DNA of 64,000 nucleotides from Parelaphostrongylus tenuis. Taxonomy: Eukaryota; Nematoda; Chromadorea; Rhabditida; Metastrongylidae. The notes beneath the pieces are model-generated. The model did no database searches and had not been told where the DNA came from. It worked only from the letters and a program-made list of their open reading frames with translations. Position numbers and translations under genes: made by a program. The stretch lies in contig JAHQIW010007348.1 of the NCBI GenBank assembly GCA_019055375.1, positions 1 to 64,000 on the forward strand. Reading direction: 5' to 3'. Shown piece after piece: positions 31,521-44,506 of this stretch. How positions within the stretch are numbered: position 1 is the stretch's first letter; each line of letters opens with the position of its first letter.

Positions 31521-33534
31521 AGCATAGAACGGAATTTTCGAAATTTTCCCAGAATTTATTTCTCAATCGTAGGTATAATAACGTCACTGCCAGCTATCAA
31601 CGGTCGGATTTGTGACCTAAGTAAACTCTACATCGTCACCTTTTATGCATCCACCGACAAGGTAGCTCAATCAAAAGATCTCTTTTTCTTTTACAATTTA
31701 TTCATCATAAAGATGGGTATCCCTCTGATCCTTAGCACGATAATTTGTGGTCAATGAGCTATCGACTGATTTCAATGCGCAAGAAAAATTTCTTATAACG
31801 GACTTAAGTGGCAACGCAGAAATGAACGTACATACACTCACACTCACACCGATCCTCGCGTCGGCCCTCATGTAGTGGTGATTCGTTTAGCAAAATACAG
31901 TCTTAAAAATTGATTAATAGAAATAGTAATCATTAGTCGCAGATGGGATGTTCAACTTCTCAGGAGATCATACATGGGACTTCTGCTGTCACGACACTGT
32001 AAAAATCCCACAAGTGGGTAGTTGAACAATGATGGCAATGGCAGAAACAACAATAATACAGTAATAACAATATGATAATGCTAGAACAGCAAGAGCAGAT
32101 GGTGAACATAACATAAAAACTAAGTGTAATATGGAAGCAGGATTTGTTCGAGGAAATAATTACTATACCACGTATGAGTTTTCGTTCATTCAAGCTGATC
32201 TTCATGTCATGAAGGCGTCACTTGATTCAGCAGTCAGATACCAAGCGTTGGAGAAAAACCACTCGACGTTAAGTTAATTTGGGGTTAGTTAGGCAGCGGA
32301 TATGCTCAAAAATGTAATAGTGGAAGTGTGGGCAATAATGTATAACTCAAACAAATGTCTATCAAATTCGGCGCAGAACAAAATATCATTATTTCTACGG
32401 TATCTCATACAATACATTTTCCCTCCGATATTCCGTGAATGGTGCGAATTCAGTCTACAATGCACAGCATAAAGTCAAGGTTTCGACCGTATGAACCGTG
32501 CCTCTGCTCATTTGAAAAGGTTTCATTCGGGCCATCCAATCGCGAAAATTGAATCAGCTATGTTACTTATGTTCTGAGTGATTTTCCAAGCTGAAACCTG
32601 AAATATTTTGTGTAGTAGCAAAATTCACCTAGAGGGTTTATAAATACACTAAGTAGATATAATACAATGAGTGGCAGTTTCCAGCTCACAATCAACGAGA
32701 GAGCGGTGCATGCTTCGTCATAACTTACTCTGTTTCGTACATTTGCTGCTTATCTATTCAAGTCATCGATGTGCCTATTCTAATTCAATATTTAAACCTT
32801 TCTTGACGAGAGATAAACGATGTTTCATGTCGTTTTTATATGCTACAAATTAACGTATGAGTTCGACATATATGGTACTAGCGCGTGAAACTCTTGAAGT
32901 AACAAAACGAATTCAGGAATTGATGGGATCTATACCAGTTCAAATAGTAGTGTTAAGGAATGTGAACGACGGAAGGATATTGATATGCTTGCCCAGATGT
33001 GCCTTCCACGTAAAAATAGCGTTGCTCAGTCAGATGAAATGAATTGAGAAAACGCGACATGAGAATTACTTCATTCTTGTAAATTAATCTTTACTGGTTA
33101 TTTCTCCTGATTGTGATAGCGTAATGTTTTCCTGAAAGTGTTCTATTGATACTGTTCTATTTGTGGTGGAAGGGTATGCCGTTTATTACAGCTGGAAGTC
33201 CTTGTTCTTGTTCCTTGAAGCTAAAAACGAGTATTTATAATGTAATTGATGATTTCTATTTGTTCTGTTTGAGCAAAGAGATGGAAAAGTTTGTATTGGC
33301 GCAATTTTACTACTTTCCGCAGCAAATGGTGTTTTGGCAGGAGAAATATATGCCTTTTCTACCTGATATCTTCTGGACCTACTCGACTCAGACTAAAGTA
33401 CTATTCTGTACTTTTCAAGAATTTTTCAAATAATTAGTCATATATAGTTGATTTGAGAATCAGTCTAATGGAAAGAAGGTGGACCACGATGTATGAGTCA
33501 CTGTTTCTGTCCACGATCATGGTTTGTGTATAGT

Positions 33535-33835
33535 TTATGTTACTGACGTTAGCGATCTGAAATCAGAGACGCTGTTGTGCACGCCAGGCTATCAAATATC
33601 AGATGGATGCGCAGGTGATGGGTTCCAACAGCAGTAGATGTATGAGACCTTAGAGCAAATGGATTTCATGATATTTTAGGAGCTCAAGACTAACGAACCG
33701 ATTACCTGACTCCTTCACAAAAATTCTACAATAGGAGCGTGATGCTTGATGAGCACTTAGTGCGAGAAGGACTCACTGAGCTGTCCTTGCAACGAGATAG
33801 GAAAAAATAGAACTTATAACGCACTCGCTCAAATG
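33535..33835 (+). mobile_element. RTE retrotransposon 3' fragment (block copy 1)
   Basis: GAGACGCTGTTGTGCACGCC, then CGCAGGTGATG..TTCCAACAG, then a GAGCGTGATGCTTGATGAGC..CTCACTGAGCTGTC segment. These parallel 40745-41030 of the RTE copy, the conserved C-terminal coding region after the reverse transcriptase (H.RL.K.RWAG...R ... TDWI ... RTHW..LARDR.KW). Broken by stops. Confidence 0.6.
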
Positions 33836-33962
33836 CATATGAGCGTTACAATTTGACAAGTGAAAGAACACCCGACGGCTTGATGAAGTCTGTAACAGCT
33901 TCTTCATAGCACATGTAAGGCTAGGTCTTTCACCTTATTATGTCAGCTGGCATGTGAGACTT

Positions 33963-34012
33963 CCGAAAAGAGGACAGTTGTTGCAATCCGAAAAGAGGAC
34001 AGTTGTTGCAAT
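33963..34012. repeat. 25-bp perfect tandem duplication
   Basis: The unit beginning CCGAAAAGAGGACAGTTG occurs twice back to back. Block copy 2 has a single version near 50887, so this is a copy-1-specific slippage. Confidence 0.9.
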
Positions 34013-35278
34013 GACTGTTTACCACGCGCTATATAACACTTACCTTGGTCTTCCGGGAGACAAAAATTGATCAGCGTAAAAAAAAATTTCTCTAAACATT
34101 TTCGTAAGACGATTCGATTCATATGATTTTTCAAAAGTGTGCCAGCTGTAGTAAACGATGAAATGTTTTCTTCTACTTTGTCGCCCATTTGATACCCTCG
34201 ATGGAGAATCAGAGCTGCACAAAGTTTTATTTGGAAGAGGACAATGTGTTGAACCTGAATGTCACCAATAGAAAAGGATTCGATTCATCCTGAATTTATA
34301 TGTTTTTTCAAAAGATGTGCAAACTGAGACAAGCAATGAACTGTATTTTTCTACTTCGATGCCCATTTTCACACCCTCGGTGAATATTCAGAACTGGAGA
34401 AATTCTTATTTGGAAGAAGACAATGTGTTGAAATTGAATGTGACGATCAGAAGACGATTCGATTCATTCTGAATTCAAACAATTTTAAAAAGATATGAAA
34501 GCTTTAGCAAACAATGAACTGTTTTCTTCTACTTCGATAGCAATTTTCACCCACTCGGTGAAGATTCAGAGCTGGGCAAAGTTTTATTTAGAGGAAGACG
34601 ATGTGTAGGAATTGAATATAACGAACAGAAGACGGTTTGATTCATTGCTGAATTTATGTGGATTCTCTGAATGTTGTGAAAGCTATCAAAAATATGAACT
34701 GTTTTCTTCTTTTTCGTCGATCATTTTCACACACTCGGTGAAGATTCAGAGCTGGGTAACGTTTTATTTGGAAGAAGACAATGTATTGTAATTGAATATG
34801 AGGAGCAGACGACGATTCAATATATCTCTGAATTCATATAAAATCTTTGAATGGTGTAAGATCAAACACAACCAATGAACTGTTTTCTTCTTATTCGTTC
34901 CCCCCTTTCCACACACTTGGTGAAGATTCAGAGTTGGACAAAGTTTCATTTGTTTCAAATAAATACCAAGTTGAACAATCACATAAATTCGGAATGAGTC
35001 AAATCGTATTCTGTTCGTCATATTCAAAACCAACACATTGTCTTCCTCCAATGGAACTTTGCCCAGCTCTGAATCTTCACCCAGTGTGTGAAAATGGAGG
35101 GCGAAGGAGAAGAAAGCAGTTCATTATTTGTGTTTGCTTTCACACCATTCAAAAAGTCATGTAAATTCAGCAATCAATCGATTCATCTTCTGTTCGTCAT
35201 ATTCAATCACAACACATTGTCTTCTTAAAACCACAGCTCAAATTTCATTATGCCTTGCAATCATATTTGAGCAAGCCA

Positions 35279-35650
35279 TGTCAGTAGTGTGTCAAGCAGG
35301 GCTGTCTCATAGAGCCTGATACACGTGTTTCGATCTTGCGATCTCGTCAGTTGGCCAGTTACCCTTTCTCATCTTTTGCTAATCTCTGTGGGAGCTTCAG
35401 ACCCCACACTAAGAGTTACATTGAATATACTAGCCTCGAGCAATCGAGTGTATAACACTCTGTGTTTGATGAGTTTTCACTGTACATAGAGTGTGAAACG
35501 TTTGTCGTCGCTAACTCTTAGTGTGGGGACTGGAGCTCCCACAGAGATTAGCAAAAGGCGAGGAAGGGTAACTGACCGACATACGAGATCGCTGATGGAA
35601 ACACGTATATCGGGCTCTATAAGTGAGCCCTGTTTGACAGACTACTGATA
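35279..35650. mobile_element. 372-bp foldback element inserted in satellite array 1
   Basis: TGTCAGTAGTGTGTCAAGCA at the left end is mirrored by TGTTTGACAGACTACTGATA at the right. The arms (~130 bp each) also pair through TCTGTGGGAGCT, CCCCACACTAAGAGTTA and ACACGTGTTTC. The loop is ~90 bp. No coding potential; likely a MITE. Confidence 0.85.
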
Positions 35651-36424
35651 GGGGTGGCTCAAAAACAGTTCATTGTTTGCCACACCTTTCACCCCTTCCC
35701 AAAGATTCCTATGAATTCAGCAGTGAATCGAATCGTCTTCTGTTTGTCATACACAATTTCAACACATTCTCCTCCTTCAAGTAAAACTTAGTGCAGCTCT
35801 GAATCTTTACCGAGTGTGGTAAATGGGCGACGAAGCAGAGAAAACGATTCATTGTTTGTCTCGGCATGCCACCTTCTGAAAAAACATGTAAAGTCAGCAC
35901 CTATCAAAGCGCCTTCTGTTCGTCACATTCAATTTCAACACATTGTCTTCTTCCAAGTAAAACTTTATCCTGCCCTGAATCTTCACCGATTATGCGAAGA
36001 TGAGCGACGAATTAGAAAATAATAGTTAATGCCTTGTCATAGCTTTCACACCTCCCAAAAGGTTCATATGAATTCAGCAGTGAATCGAATCGTCTTCTAT
36101 TCGTAATACTCAATTTCATCACATTGTTTTCTTCCGAATAAAACTTTTTCCTGCTCTGAATCTTCACCGAGTGTGTGAAAATGGGCTTCGAAGCAGAAGG
36201 GGTGGAAAGCGAGGTGGCATCCTGAGACAAACAATGAACTATCTTATTCTGCTTCGTCGCCCGTTTTCGCAAACTAGGTGAAGATTCAGAGCTGGACAAA
36301 GTCATATTTGGAAGAAAACAATGTGTTGAAATTGGATGTGATAAGCAGAAGGCGATTTGATTCATTCTAAATTCATATGGTTTTTGAAATGGTGGCATGC
36401 TAAGAGAAACACTGAACTATAAAC

Positions 36425-36590
36425 CTAAGAGAATTGACTGTTGAGCAAATACACGGCCTCAGGCGGGAATCGAACCCTCGCTTCATCCTATCCGGGGAAC
36501 GCGTGCTTTACCACTACACCACCGAGGCACTTTTGCCCGACCACTCATTCATCAACGTCTCAATGTTTCACTGCTACAGCATGCACACAG
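36425..36590 (-). mobile_element. tRNA-derived SINE, family B, inserted at the centre of a satellite palindrome
   Basis: Minus-strand B-box GAGGGTTCGATTCCCGCC is near perfect and the head GCCTCGGTGGTGTAGTGGT is intact, so this is one of the best-preserved family B copies. It lies between the inverted arms at 36100-36400 and 36745-37050. Confidence 0.8.
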
Positions 36591-37639
36591 TAGAGAAAAT
36601 CATACAAATTCAGAATGAATGGAATCGTCTTTTCTTCGTCATATTCAATTTGAGCACATTGTCTTCTTCCAAATAAGACTTTCTCCAGCTCTTAATCTTC
36701 ATCGAGGTTGTGAAAATCGGCGACGAAGCACAAGAAAACATTCCATTGCTTGCAAAAGCTTTGATACGTTTTTGAAAACCTTTTGAATTCAGAATGAATC
36801 GAATCGTCTTCTGATTATCACATTTAGTTTCAACACATTGTCTTCTTCCAAAAAAAGTCTTCGTCCAGCTCTGAATCTTCACCGAGTGTGCGAAAATGGG
36901 CGACGAAACAGAAGGAATAGTTCTTTGTTTGTCTCAGCATGCCACCTCGCTTTCCACCCCTTTTGCTTCGAAGCCCATTTTCACACACTCGGTGAAGATT
37001 CAGAGCTGGACAAAGACTTTTTTTGGAAGAAGACAATGTATTGACACTGCGTATAGCAAACAGAAGACAATTTGATTCATTGCTGAATTTATATGAATCT
37101 TTTGGAAGGTATGAAAGCTGTGACGAACCATGGACTGTTTTCTTTACTCGTCGCTCATTTTCACATTCTCGATGAAGCTTCAGAGGTGGACAAAGTCTTA
37201 TTTAGAAGAACACAATGAATTGAAAGAGAATGTGATAAACAGAAGACGTATCGATTTATTGCTGAGTTCATATGAATTGTTTGGAAGGTTTGAAAGCTGT
37301 GACAAACAATAAGCTGTTTTCTTCTACTTCGTCGCTCGTTTCACACAATAGGTGAAATTCAGAATTGGACAGAGTTCCATATGTTTCAAAAAATACTGAG
37401 TTGGAAAATCATATAAATTCAGAATGAATCAAATTGTATTCTGTTTGTCATATTCAATTTCAACACATTGTCTTCTTCCAAATAAGACTTTCTCCAGCTC
37501 TGAATCTTCACCGAGGGTGTGAAAGTGGGCGATGAATTAGAGGAGAACATTTCATCGTTTGCAACATCTCGCACAGTTTTGAAAAATCATATAAATTCAG
37601 AATGAATTAAATCGTCATATGATCGTTCATTGTTTCATC

Positions 37640-38110
37640 AAATGTTTTACACACGCTCTTTCTACGTTACAGGGCGTTATCATTCAACAGCCAATCGTCT
37701 ACGGTCTGGCGTGGGCAGTCACTTATCGACATTGAGCCCACTGCTGACAGATATTGGGTCTCAACAATCAACATCATGATTTATTTCAATCTTACTGCGA
37801 ATTATTGAGGTGGTATGGTTTTAGAATAAACCCAATAATGTCGAGTGCTGTGCAAAAACAAGCGTCAGCCGAGGTTCGTACCGAGATCTCTCTCTTTCCG
37901 ATAGCGTGTGCTAAACCGTTCACCACCGACGCTTGTTTTGCACACCGCTCTTTCTACGCTACAGGGCGTTATCATTCAACAGCCAATCGTCTACGGTCTG
38001 GCGTGGGCAGTCACTTATCGACATTGAGCCCACTTATGCTGACAGATATTGGGTCTCAACCATCAATCATAATTCATTCAAATCTATGCGCTAACTATTG
38101 AGGTGGTATG
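37640..38110 (-). mobile_element. Two tandem tRNA-derived SINEs, family C
   Basis: A ~300-bp unit is repeated: CAGGGCGTTATCATTCAACA, CGTCTACGGTCTGGCGTGGG and GACAGATATTGGGTCTCAAC occur at ~37673-37760 and again at ~37965-38060. Between them is the tRNA-like core on the minus strand (GGTGGTGAACGGTTTAGCAC, B-box CTCGGTACGAACCTC). Confidence 0.75.
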
Positions 38111-38149
38111 ATGTTAGAATAACCCAATAATGTAGAGTGGTGTGCAAAA

Positions 38150-38345
38150 ACATGCAAAAGCAAAGCAGTGACCGTAGACGGTTGGCTGTTGAGAGATAAC
38201 GCGTTGTAGCTTAGAAAAAGCGGTGTGCAGAGCGAGCGCCGGTGGTGCAACGGTTTAGCACACGCTCCCGGAATGAGTGTGATCTGGGTTCAAACCCCGG
38301 CTGACGCAAATACTTTTGCACTCCACTCTACATTATTCGGTTTAC
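38150..38345 (+). mobile_element. tRNA-derived SINE, family C, plus-strand copy
   Basis: The clearest family C head: GCGCCGGTGGTGCAACGGTT followed by B-box GGGTTCAAACCCCGG, then GCACTCCACTCTACATTATT. It faces the tandem pair immediately upstream. Confidence 0.8.
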
Positions 38346-38469
38346 TCTATCATCATTTCAAAGCACTACGCGTTCAAATATAAGTGAATTTTGATTAATT
38401 ATCAGATATATTGAAAAATCAAATCTTCGAATGTGTTGTCAAATTGTCAAATCGAAGTCGTTCGTGAAC

Positions 38470-41110
38470 ATCGATTTATTTAAACAATTACCAACAAGCT
38501 TCGCAGGATTACGGTCAAAACGATCTGGTCCTCTGCCGGCTTTGATCATCTTCGTTGCTTACGCACCAACATCAAGCTATGACGATGACGAAATCGAAGC
38601 GTTCTAGATGGACCTCGAAAAATTCTTCAGAGAAGAGCACACATTCTTCAAGGTCATTGTCGGAGATTTCAATGCAAAATTGGACATAGAAGAACGACTG
38701 AAGAACGTCATTTTGGGACTCACGGACTAGAATGGAATGAACAGTGCAAGGACTATCTGAGTTTATCATAACGACCCAAACCGTCCGTGGTAACTCACAA
38801 TTCCAAAAGCCTCACTCTCAGTGATAGGGGTGGGGTCTCCCAATGAAGAGAACCATAACGAAATAGACAAGATGTTACTAAATCGAAGGTTTTGCCTGAT
38901 CCATGTCGCTGTTGTTCTTAAACTCTACATGAGATCAGACCATCGCCTCTCTCGCGCAACGTTCTGTTTTCGCGTTAAGGAGAGAAAGTCGCTAAATTTA
39001 ATCAAATAAATCTCAGAACTACCATAAACTGGGATGTATTCAATTCATTAGTTGGTCTCTTCGGAAATATTGTTTTCGACAATATCGACGAAGAATACCA
39101 CCGGCTCGTTGAATATCCTCACGTTAGCGCTATGAAAGCAGAGAGTTTGAAGGCCACGAAGAAACGCTTGTCTCCGCAGACACTCGACCTGATACGTCAA
39201 CGTGGAATCGCACAAGCTACAGGCAACCAAAGCCTAACGTCCGAACTTGCGAAACGCTTCAGAGAAGAGATAAAAGAAGACCTCAGAAAGAGATGAGCAG
39301 TCGCTATGGCAGAAGCTGTAGAAGCTGGGAAGAGCATTCGCATAACCCAGCGAGGCTTCCCCAACTATAAGACCAAGGTGATTGCACCCCAATGCCCTGA
39401 CGGGACACTTACAGCTTCCAGATGGGCAATGGAGAGAATCATCCACTAGAGCCACTCGAATCTCTTTCCTAGCATGTCCTCTTACCGTCATATAAATTGA
39501 AAGAGGACGAGCCTGTCGTTCCACTGGCCATTCTTACAAAATCCGCCATACTTTATTACCGGTGAAGAACACAACAGCACCCTGTCCAGAGAGGATTAGG
39601 ACAGAACAACTGAACGACCTACCGCCAGTGCTCCTCAACACCCTGGCTTGGCTTTTCATTCGCTACCTGTCAGAAAGCAAAAGTTCCCATTTAATGGAAA
39701 AGCAGCAAAACCGCATTATTGTTCAAAAAGAAGAGCATCACGAAATAAGCAGTTATCACCCAATTTGCTTGCTATCCAGTGTATAAACTCTTTACACGAG
39801 GCGTCCTAAACAGGATTGACAGAACACTGGACGAAAGACAGCCAAGCGAGCAGGCAGGGTTCCGAAAAAGATTTAGTATCATAGACCACCCCCACACGAT
39901 TACCAGAGTAGTTGAAGTTTCGCGAGAGTACAAGCAAACACTCTGTCTCACTTCATCGATCTAAAAAAAGCCTTTGATTGGTGGAAGCAGAAGCGGTCGT
40001 AGAGGCTCTGGATAACCAGAGTGTCCCTATTCAGTACATAATGATCCTTCGTGGCTTCATAAAAATTTCACGACCAAAATACCTCCATTCTACAACATCA
40101 TCACCATTGACGTAAGAAGAGGGGTTCGACAAGACGATACAATTTTGCCAAAACTATTCACTGCCACCCTACAAAACGCCATGTGAACATTGGAATGGGA
40201 CGATATGGGAGTGGAAATTGACGGTCGACAATTAAACCATCTTCTCTTTGCTGATGACATCGTCCTTATAACACCAAATATGAGCCAAGCGGAAAGAATG
40301 TTGACCGATTTCGACAATGCCTGTGGAAAGATTGGCATTCAACTAAATCTACCGCCGAAAATGATCTTCATGAGGAACGGATGGATTTTGAATGCCCCAT
40401 TCACGCTCAACGGAACGACAATCTCCGAATGCTGCAGTTACGTCTATCTAGATCGTGAGATCAGCACGATGAACGTCCTAGCTCCAGAGTTAAGCAGAGG
40501 AGGGAACGAGCAGCTTGGGGAACGTTTAAGAGCGTCGAAGATATAAAGAGAAGGACAAAGAACATCCGAATCCGCGCCCACCTTTTCGACTCGACGATCA
40601 TCCCTGCCCTTACGTATGCAGCAGAAACCTGGTCGCTACGTAAGTAGGATGAAAGTCACTTGGCGTTATTGAACGCGCAGTCGTAAGCTCGATGCTTGGA
40701 GTATCTCGTATCTTGCAAATGGGAGAAAGGATGCGAAGTTCCGAGCTACGTCAATGATCGAAAATCACAGACACCGTTCTACACGCCAGGATATCAAAAA
40801 TAAGGGTGGGCCGAACACGTGATGCGCTTCAACTACAACCGATGGACAAGAGCCGTTGCCGACTTGGATTCCTCGGCACACCAAGCGCTTTGCGGAAAAA
40901 CCCACCGATCCGATCGCCCGATTTCTTTACGAAAGGCAAAGAAGAAGGATATGATGCTAAGCGAATCCCTAGTGCGACGAGCACCCACTGGGCTACTCTT
41001 GCACGCGATAGGGAAAAATGGAAGTGTTGCTGGTACTCGCTCGAGTCACTCGACGATCAACGGAACGACAGGTGATACAGGAGTTATTGAAATTTGGGTA
41101 TAGTCTTAAG
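38470..41110 (+). mobile_element. Decayed RTE-type non-LTR retrotransposon, 5'-truncated
   Basis: In order: apurinic endonuclease remnants (IIFVAYAPTSSYDDDEIEAF, then FFKVIVGDFNAKL, and RSDHRLSRATF, the SDHRL motif), a spacer (KAESLKATKKRLSPQTLDLI), and reverse transcriptase pieces (NHLLFADDIVLITPNMSQAE with the FADD catalytic box at 40247-40258, then FDNACGKIGIQLN). A C-terminal tail runs to ~41110 (RTHWATLARDREKW pattern). Numerous stops and frameshifts make it dead. The 5' end starts inside the endonuclease domain, as expected for incomplete reverse transcription. The ~2.6-kb length compares with ~3.2 kb or more for full RTE elements. Confidence 0.9.
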
Positions 41111-41114
41111 AAAA

Positions 41115-42484
41115 CACTCGAAACGAACGTTATACTAATAACTTCTTACTACAAATTGTTTGAACTGTAGTCGCTTCCAGTGAAATGTGCTCATGTTTCC
41201 TTTCCTTCAACAGAATATTTCTGCTACACTATCAGTGATCATTTGGTCGGATGAGAAATGGAGATTTTAGTACTGAGTGTGGCTTGTAAAAGACTTTCTT
41301 AGTGTGTTGTGCCGAAAAGGACTACGTTCTGCTACTGGGCTAATTACCCCGTTTTTCAACTTTGCACTTGATTTTAGATAATATGAAGTAAAGCTTTGAT
41401 TTTGAAAACTTTCTATCGATAAAAAAGATAAATTGTTTGTCAAAAATCATGATGATAAATGATGCACTGATTCAGTCTTCTCCCTCACTACCCTATTGAT
41501 ACTAATCAGCGCATATTCGTGGAAAGGCCTCAGCACGGTTACCTAAAAGGTTGCAAGAGGAATCGTCTTAACCAGTATCTTACGACATTCCTGTAGAAGA
41601 CGAGATCCTCAAGTAGCATCCGAGGAAACAAATAAAGTGTCTGAGAACCGGTGCGGAGAATGAATGCGAGGAAATCAATCGAATCGAGGAAGTGCAAGAA
41701 TTTTCAGTGCAAATTGTGTGATAGGCGGTCGTAGAACCTTGCTTGCATACTTGCTTGAGCGCTTGTGTGGCTCATCTTTACTGATAGTGCAAGCCCGGCA
41801 GAGTTTCTACGTTTCTATCTCGCAAAATTGTCGCCAATGACGGTGGCCTACTTCGCGCATGGTAACGTATGCGAGACCCATTTCGTAACTCTAAACTCGT
41901 TACCACCTGCGGATGCACAGGGCTGACGTTGGCCAGTCATTTGGTTGGTCTTTCAGGAACTCGTGAAACCGGTTGAAAATAATAGTTATTCATTTGAATA
42001 ATTGGCCCGTCCTCAATTTTCTCGCAGATCCCGCTTCATCTATTTTTAGCACATTGAACGCCCATGTGTCTTAGTAATTCGCATTTTCCGATGGGAAAAT
42101 TACTTCTTTACGAAGAAGATATATTTTGGCTTCTATTGCACATTTTCGTCGCCTGTAATGTTGGAGTGTTACTCGAAAATACATTTATACATTGTACGAC
42201 TTCTAGGGGTAGCTTATATGGAGGTCTCTTTGATACGTACTCAAAATAATTGCTGAAAGTGTACGTATGTACCATTGTGTGGAGTAGTTTTTTCGAAAAC
42301 GATTGATATTTGTGGCCCTCATTCCGTATCTTACCGATGTTTACCTCCCGCTTAGAATATTGATGTAACAATTTGATTTTTACAATCAGCGTCGATTAAC
42401 AAAAATCTGCTTTATACAAACAACACCGACCAACAATTTACCCTTCTTGCATATAATGTATTCATAAAAGAAAAAAATCTATTG
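41115..42484. other. No gene or repeat recognised
   Basis: Short ORFs only, without family features. Confidence 0.3.
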
Positions 42485-42764
42485 AGTTGATCAATCCCTG
42501 AGGGATGCTCCATACATTCGTCTCCAATTTTCAACTTCATTGGAGGTGATTGAATGCTTATCTGACCTTTACAATGACTCTCGGTGGCCTATAGCTGAAC
42601 CGAGTAAGGGTTGCTCATCCTCCTAGACAAGCCTGAGACCAGTCTGGTACCAATTTACGGGTCCCGGAAGGATGGATGGCTTGGTGAGCCATGAGCGCGA
42701 AATCGACCATTGACCACTTGTGCGACGCAGATCACCTCTAGCTACTGCGCCACATCAGCTTTAA
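42485..42764 (-). mobile_element. tRNA-derived SINE, family A
   Basis: Minus-strand body AATGAAGTTGAAAATTGGAG and TTGGTACCAGACTGGTCTC with head GCTGATGTGGCGCAGTAGCT. The right end has the tRNA-like part and the left end has lost GAGCTTTATC. Confidence 0.75.
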
Positions 42765-42769
42765 GAGAT

Positions 42770-44506
42770 GTAGTAAAAAAAATTGGAGAAGAGTTAATAA
42801 TTTATCAAAAATGATTATGCACACTGTATTCGAAACCTATTCATCGAAAACTGTCACTATAACTGAGCTTGTATCAATCATTCCTTTACTTCCAGTCAAT
42901 CACAGTTGACGTACATGGTAAAAGGTTGAGTACTTATGGACAGTGGAAAAATTCTGGGAGGGTGGAAAAACGAAGAAAGGTGGGGAGTTTTAGAATGACT
43001 TGACTGTTGATCTTTATTCTATTAGACTTTTGATGCTTGCGAAATATTAATTGAGTAATCAGATATGGTATGGTTTATACGTCTAGGCTCTGACGAAGTA
43101 GTTGCCGCCGAAATGTTAGCCATTGAATTTTGAGAAAAAGAAAAAATTACCAACTTCGTTTAAGTTTCAAATAAAGAAAAGGACTTTAGATTAAGTTAAA
43201 CGCGCAAGTACTCGTTTTATTCCTGTATCAAACAAGCACAATCACAAATGCAGACGATACGTGGCACAGCTTCAGTGCATATCACTTTTCCTCGGTCTCA
43301 TTCTTGTTGTCTACTCAGTCCATAGTACTTCGCCATCTTTCAGCTCTTTTACAAGCCCTATCTATTTCTTTTTTTTTTTATTAGACTCCACACGAAGTAG
43401 TGGTATTCTGGTCTAGTATAAGTCCTCGTTTGAATCCTAAAGTTTCTTGAGAGTTTTGAAGTCTTGTTGTCACTTTTCTTCATTCAATATCAAATTCTCG
43501 TAATATGTTAGAGATTTGAGAGTACTTCTTCCGTGATAGCTAATCTGGCTTATTAACAAAGAATATTTAAGGCAACATTGTAGAAGTGTTGAATGCACAT
43601 CTGAGCTATACATACCGACTTACGGTGACCTGTCAGTTCGCGAATTCGGCGCTGTTATCATCGGATACGAGTTTGGCACCCATTTTCAGATCACGGAACG
43701 ATAGAAAAATTGGTGACCTCGAGGCACAGTGTTGAAAGAAAGGCCACTTGAGTATTGTAGAAAGACCATGATAAGAGCTTTTCGCTTATTTTGTTGTCTT
43801 TGTCAGTGATAATATTAGACGTGTTCGTTTTAAAGCGCTGAATTCTGCGTGACAAAGTACCTCACGCATTTGAAATGACGACCAGCAGTAACTTGTAAAT
43901 AAAGAACAAATGATATATATCTTATTGATTTCATGTTCACAAGTTAACATAATATACGGTGACTTACATGTTAGTTGAACACCTTTCCACCCTGCCTCGG
44001 CATTCATTCATCCAATCTTTGTGCCACAAAATTCATTCATACCCGTAGTTTTCTCAAAACTGGTTCTTCTTGAATGAGTGCTCTTGTCGTAGCATTCAAT
44101 CACTCTGTGCGCTAGAAATTCTTGCCGTACTTATGTAGCTGATCGATTTCCTGTTTCACATATTTCCCGTAGCTTCACTATCCGAATACTTCCCAATCGC
44201 CTTACTTATGTACGAATCCTTCCACTGAATCATTTCTATGTGTAGCCACATTTTCAACTCTCTCAATATAATCTAACGAATGTAAATTTTAGAACAATCG
44301 CAATGGCAGCACATGTCTGCGTAGAGTTGGATCAGATCAACGAACTTCCAGAACTGATCAACTACTTGGTAATTATTTGCAAAATTGCGCAGTAATTGTG
44401 GCTCACGAATTTGGTTTTTATTTCATTCCATAAAAGTAGTACGGGATTAGGCATAATATGATCCACATTAACGACTGCTTTTTAACCTCGCAATAAACGT
44501 TCACAC
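42770..44506. other. No gene recognised
   Basis: Contains TCTGACGAAGTAGTTGCCGC near 43088, similar in style to foldback-element interiors, and a T-run at 43370. No supportable gene. Confidence 0.3.

Larger units (their letters stand above)
27928..34250. repeat. Large duplicated block, copy 1 (direct repeat with 45188-51190)
   Basis: About 6.3 kb aligns colinearly with 45188-51190, with frequent substitutions and small indels. Shared runs include CGACTCGCTCATCTCACACC near the start, CAGACCTTCTGAACCAACTA in the middle and CACCCGACGGCTTGATGAAG near the end. Copy 1 has ~270 bp (about 29415-29680) absent from copy 2. Similarity begins abruptly at 27928: the flank is unrelated and both copies start A|TCCAGCT. 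At the far end it continues into the satellite array. Contents are a composite of gene-like and transposon fragments. Confidence 0.9.
34060..37615. repeat. Satellite array 1, ~180-bp units in mixed orientation
   Basis: The landmark CAGCTCTGAATCTTCACCG (or its complement) recurs at ~180-bp steps. Orientation order: five units complementary (about 34206, 34386, 34565, 34744, 34925), one direct (35067), foldback insertion, three direct (35793, 35974, 36154), one complementary (36283), SINE insertion, two direct (36687, 36866), three complementary (36997, 37172, 37352), one direct (37494). Each unit also has AATCGAATCGTCTTCTGTTC and TCATTGTTTGTCACAGC. It is not coding. Confidence 0.9.

Noticed and set aside
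33146..33433. 95-codon ORF partly kept in both block copies
   Set aside because: Differences between copies are mostly amino-acid changing, and copy 2 has a stop in the first half, so there is no sign of coding constraint.
34060..37615. Regularly spaced repeats reminiscent of a CRISPR array
   Set aside because: The period is ~180 bp with no unique spacers, in a eukaryotic context, and orientation switches occur.
38225..38300. tRNA gene
   Set aside because: A and B boxes are excellent, but acceptor and anticodon stems do not pair properly and the sequence continues into a dispersed family body; it is a SINE head. The same applies to the other tRNA-like segments.
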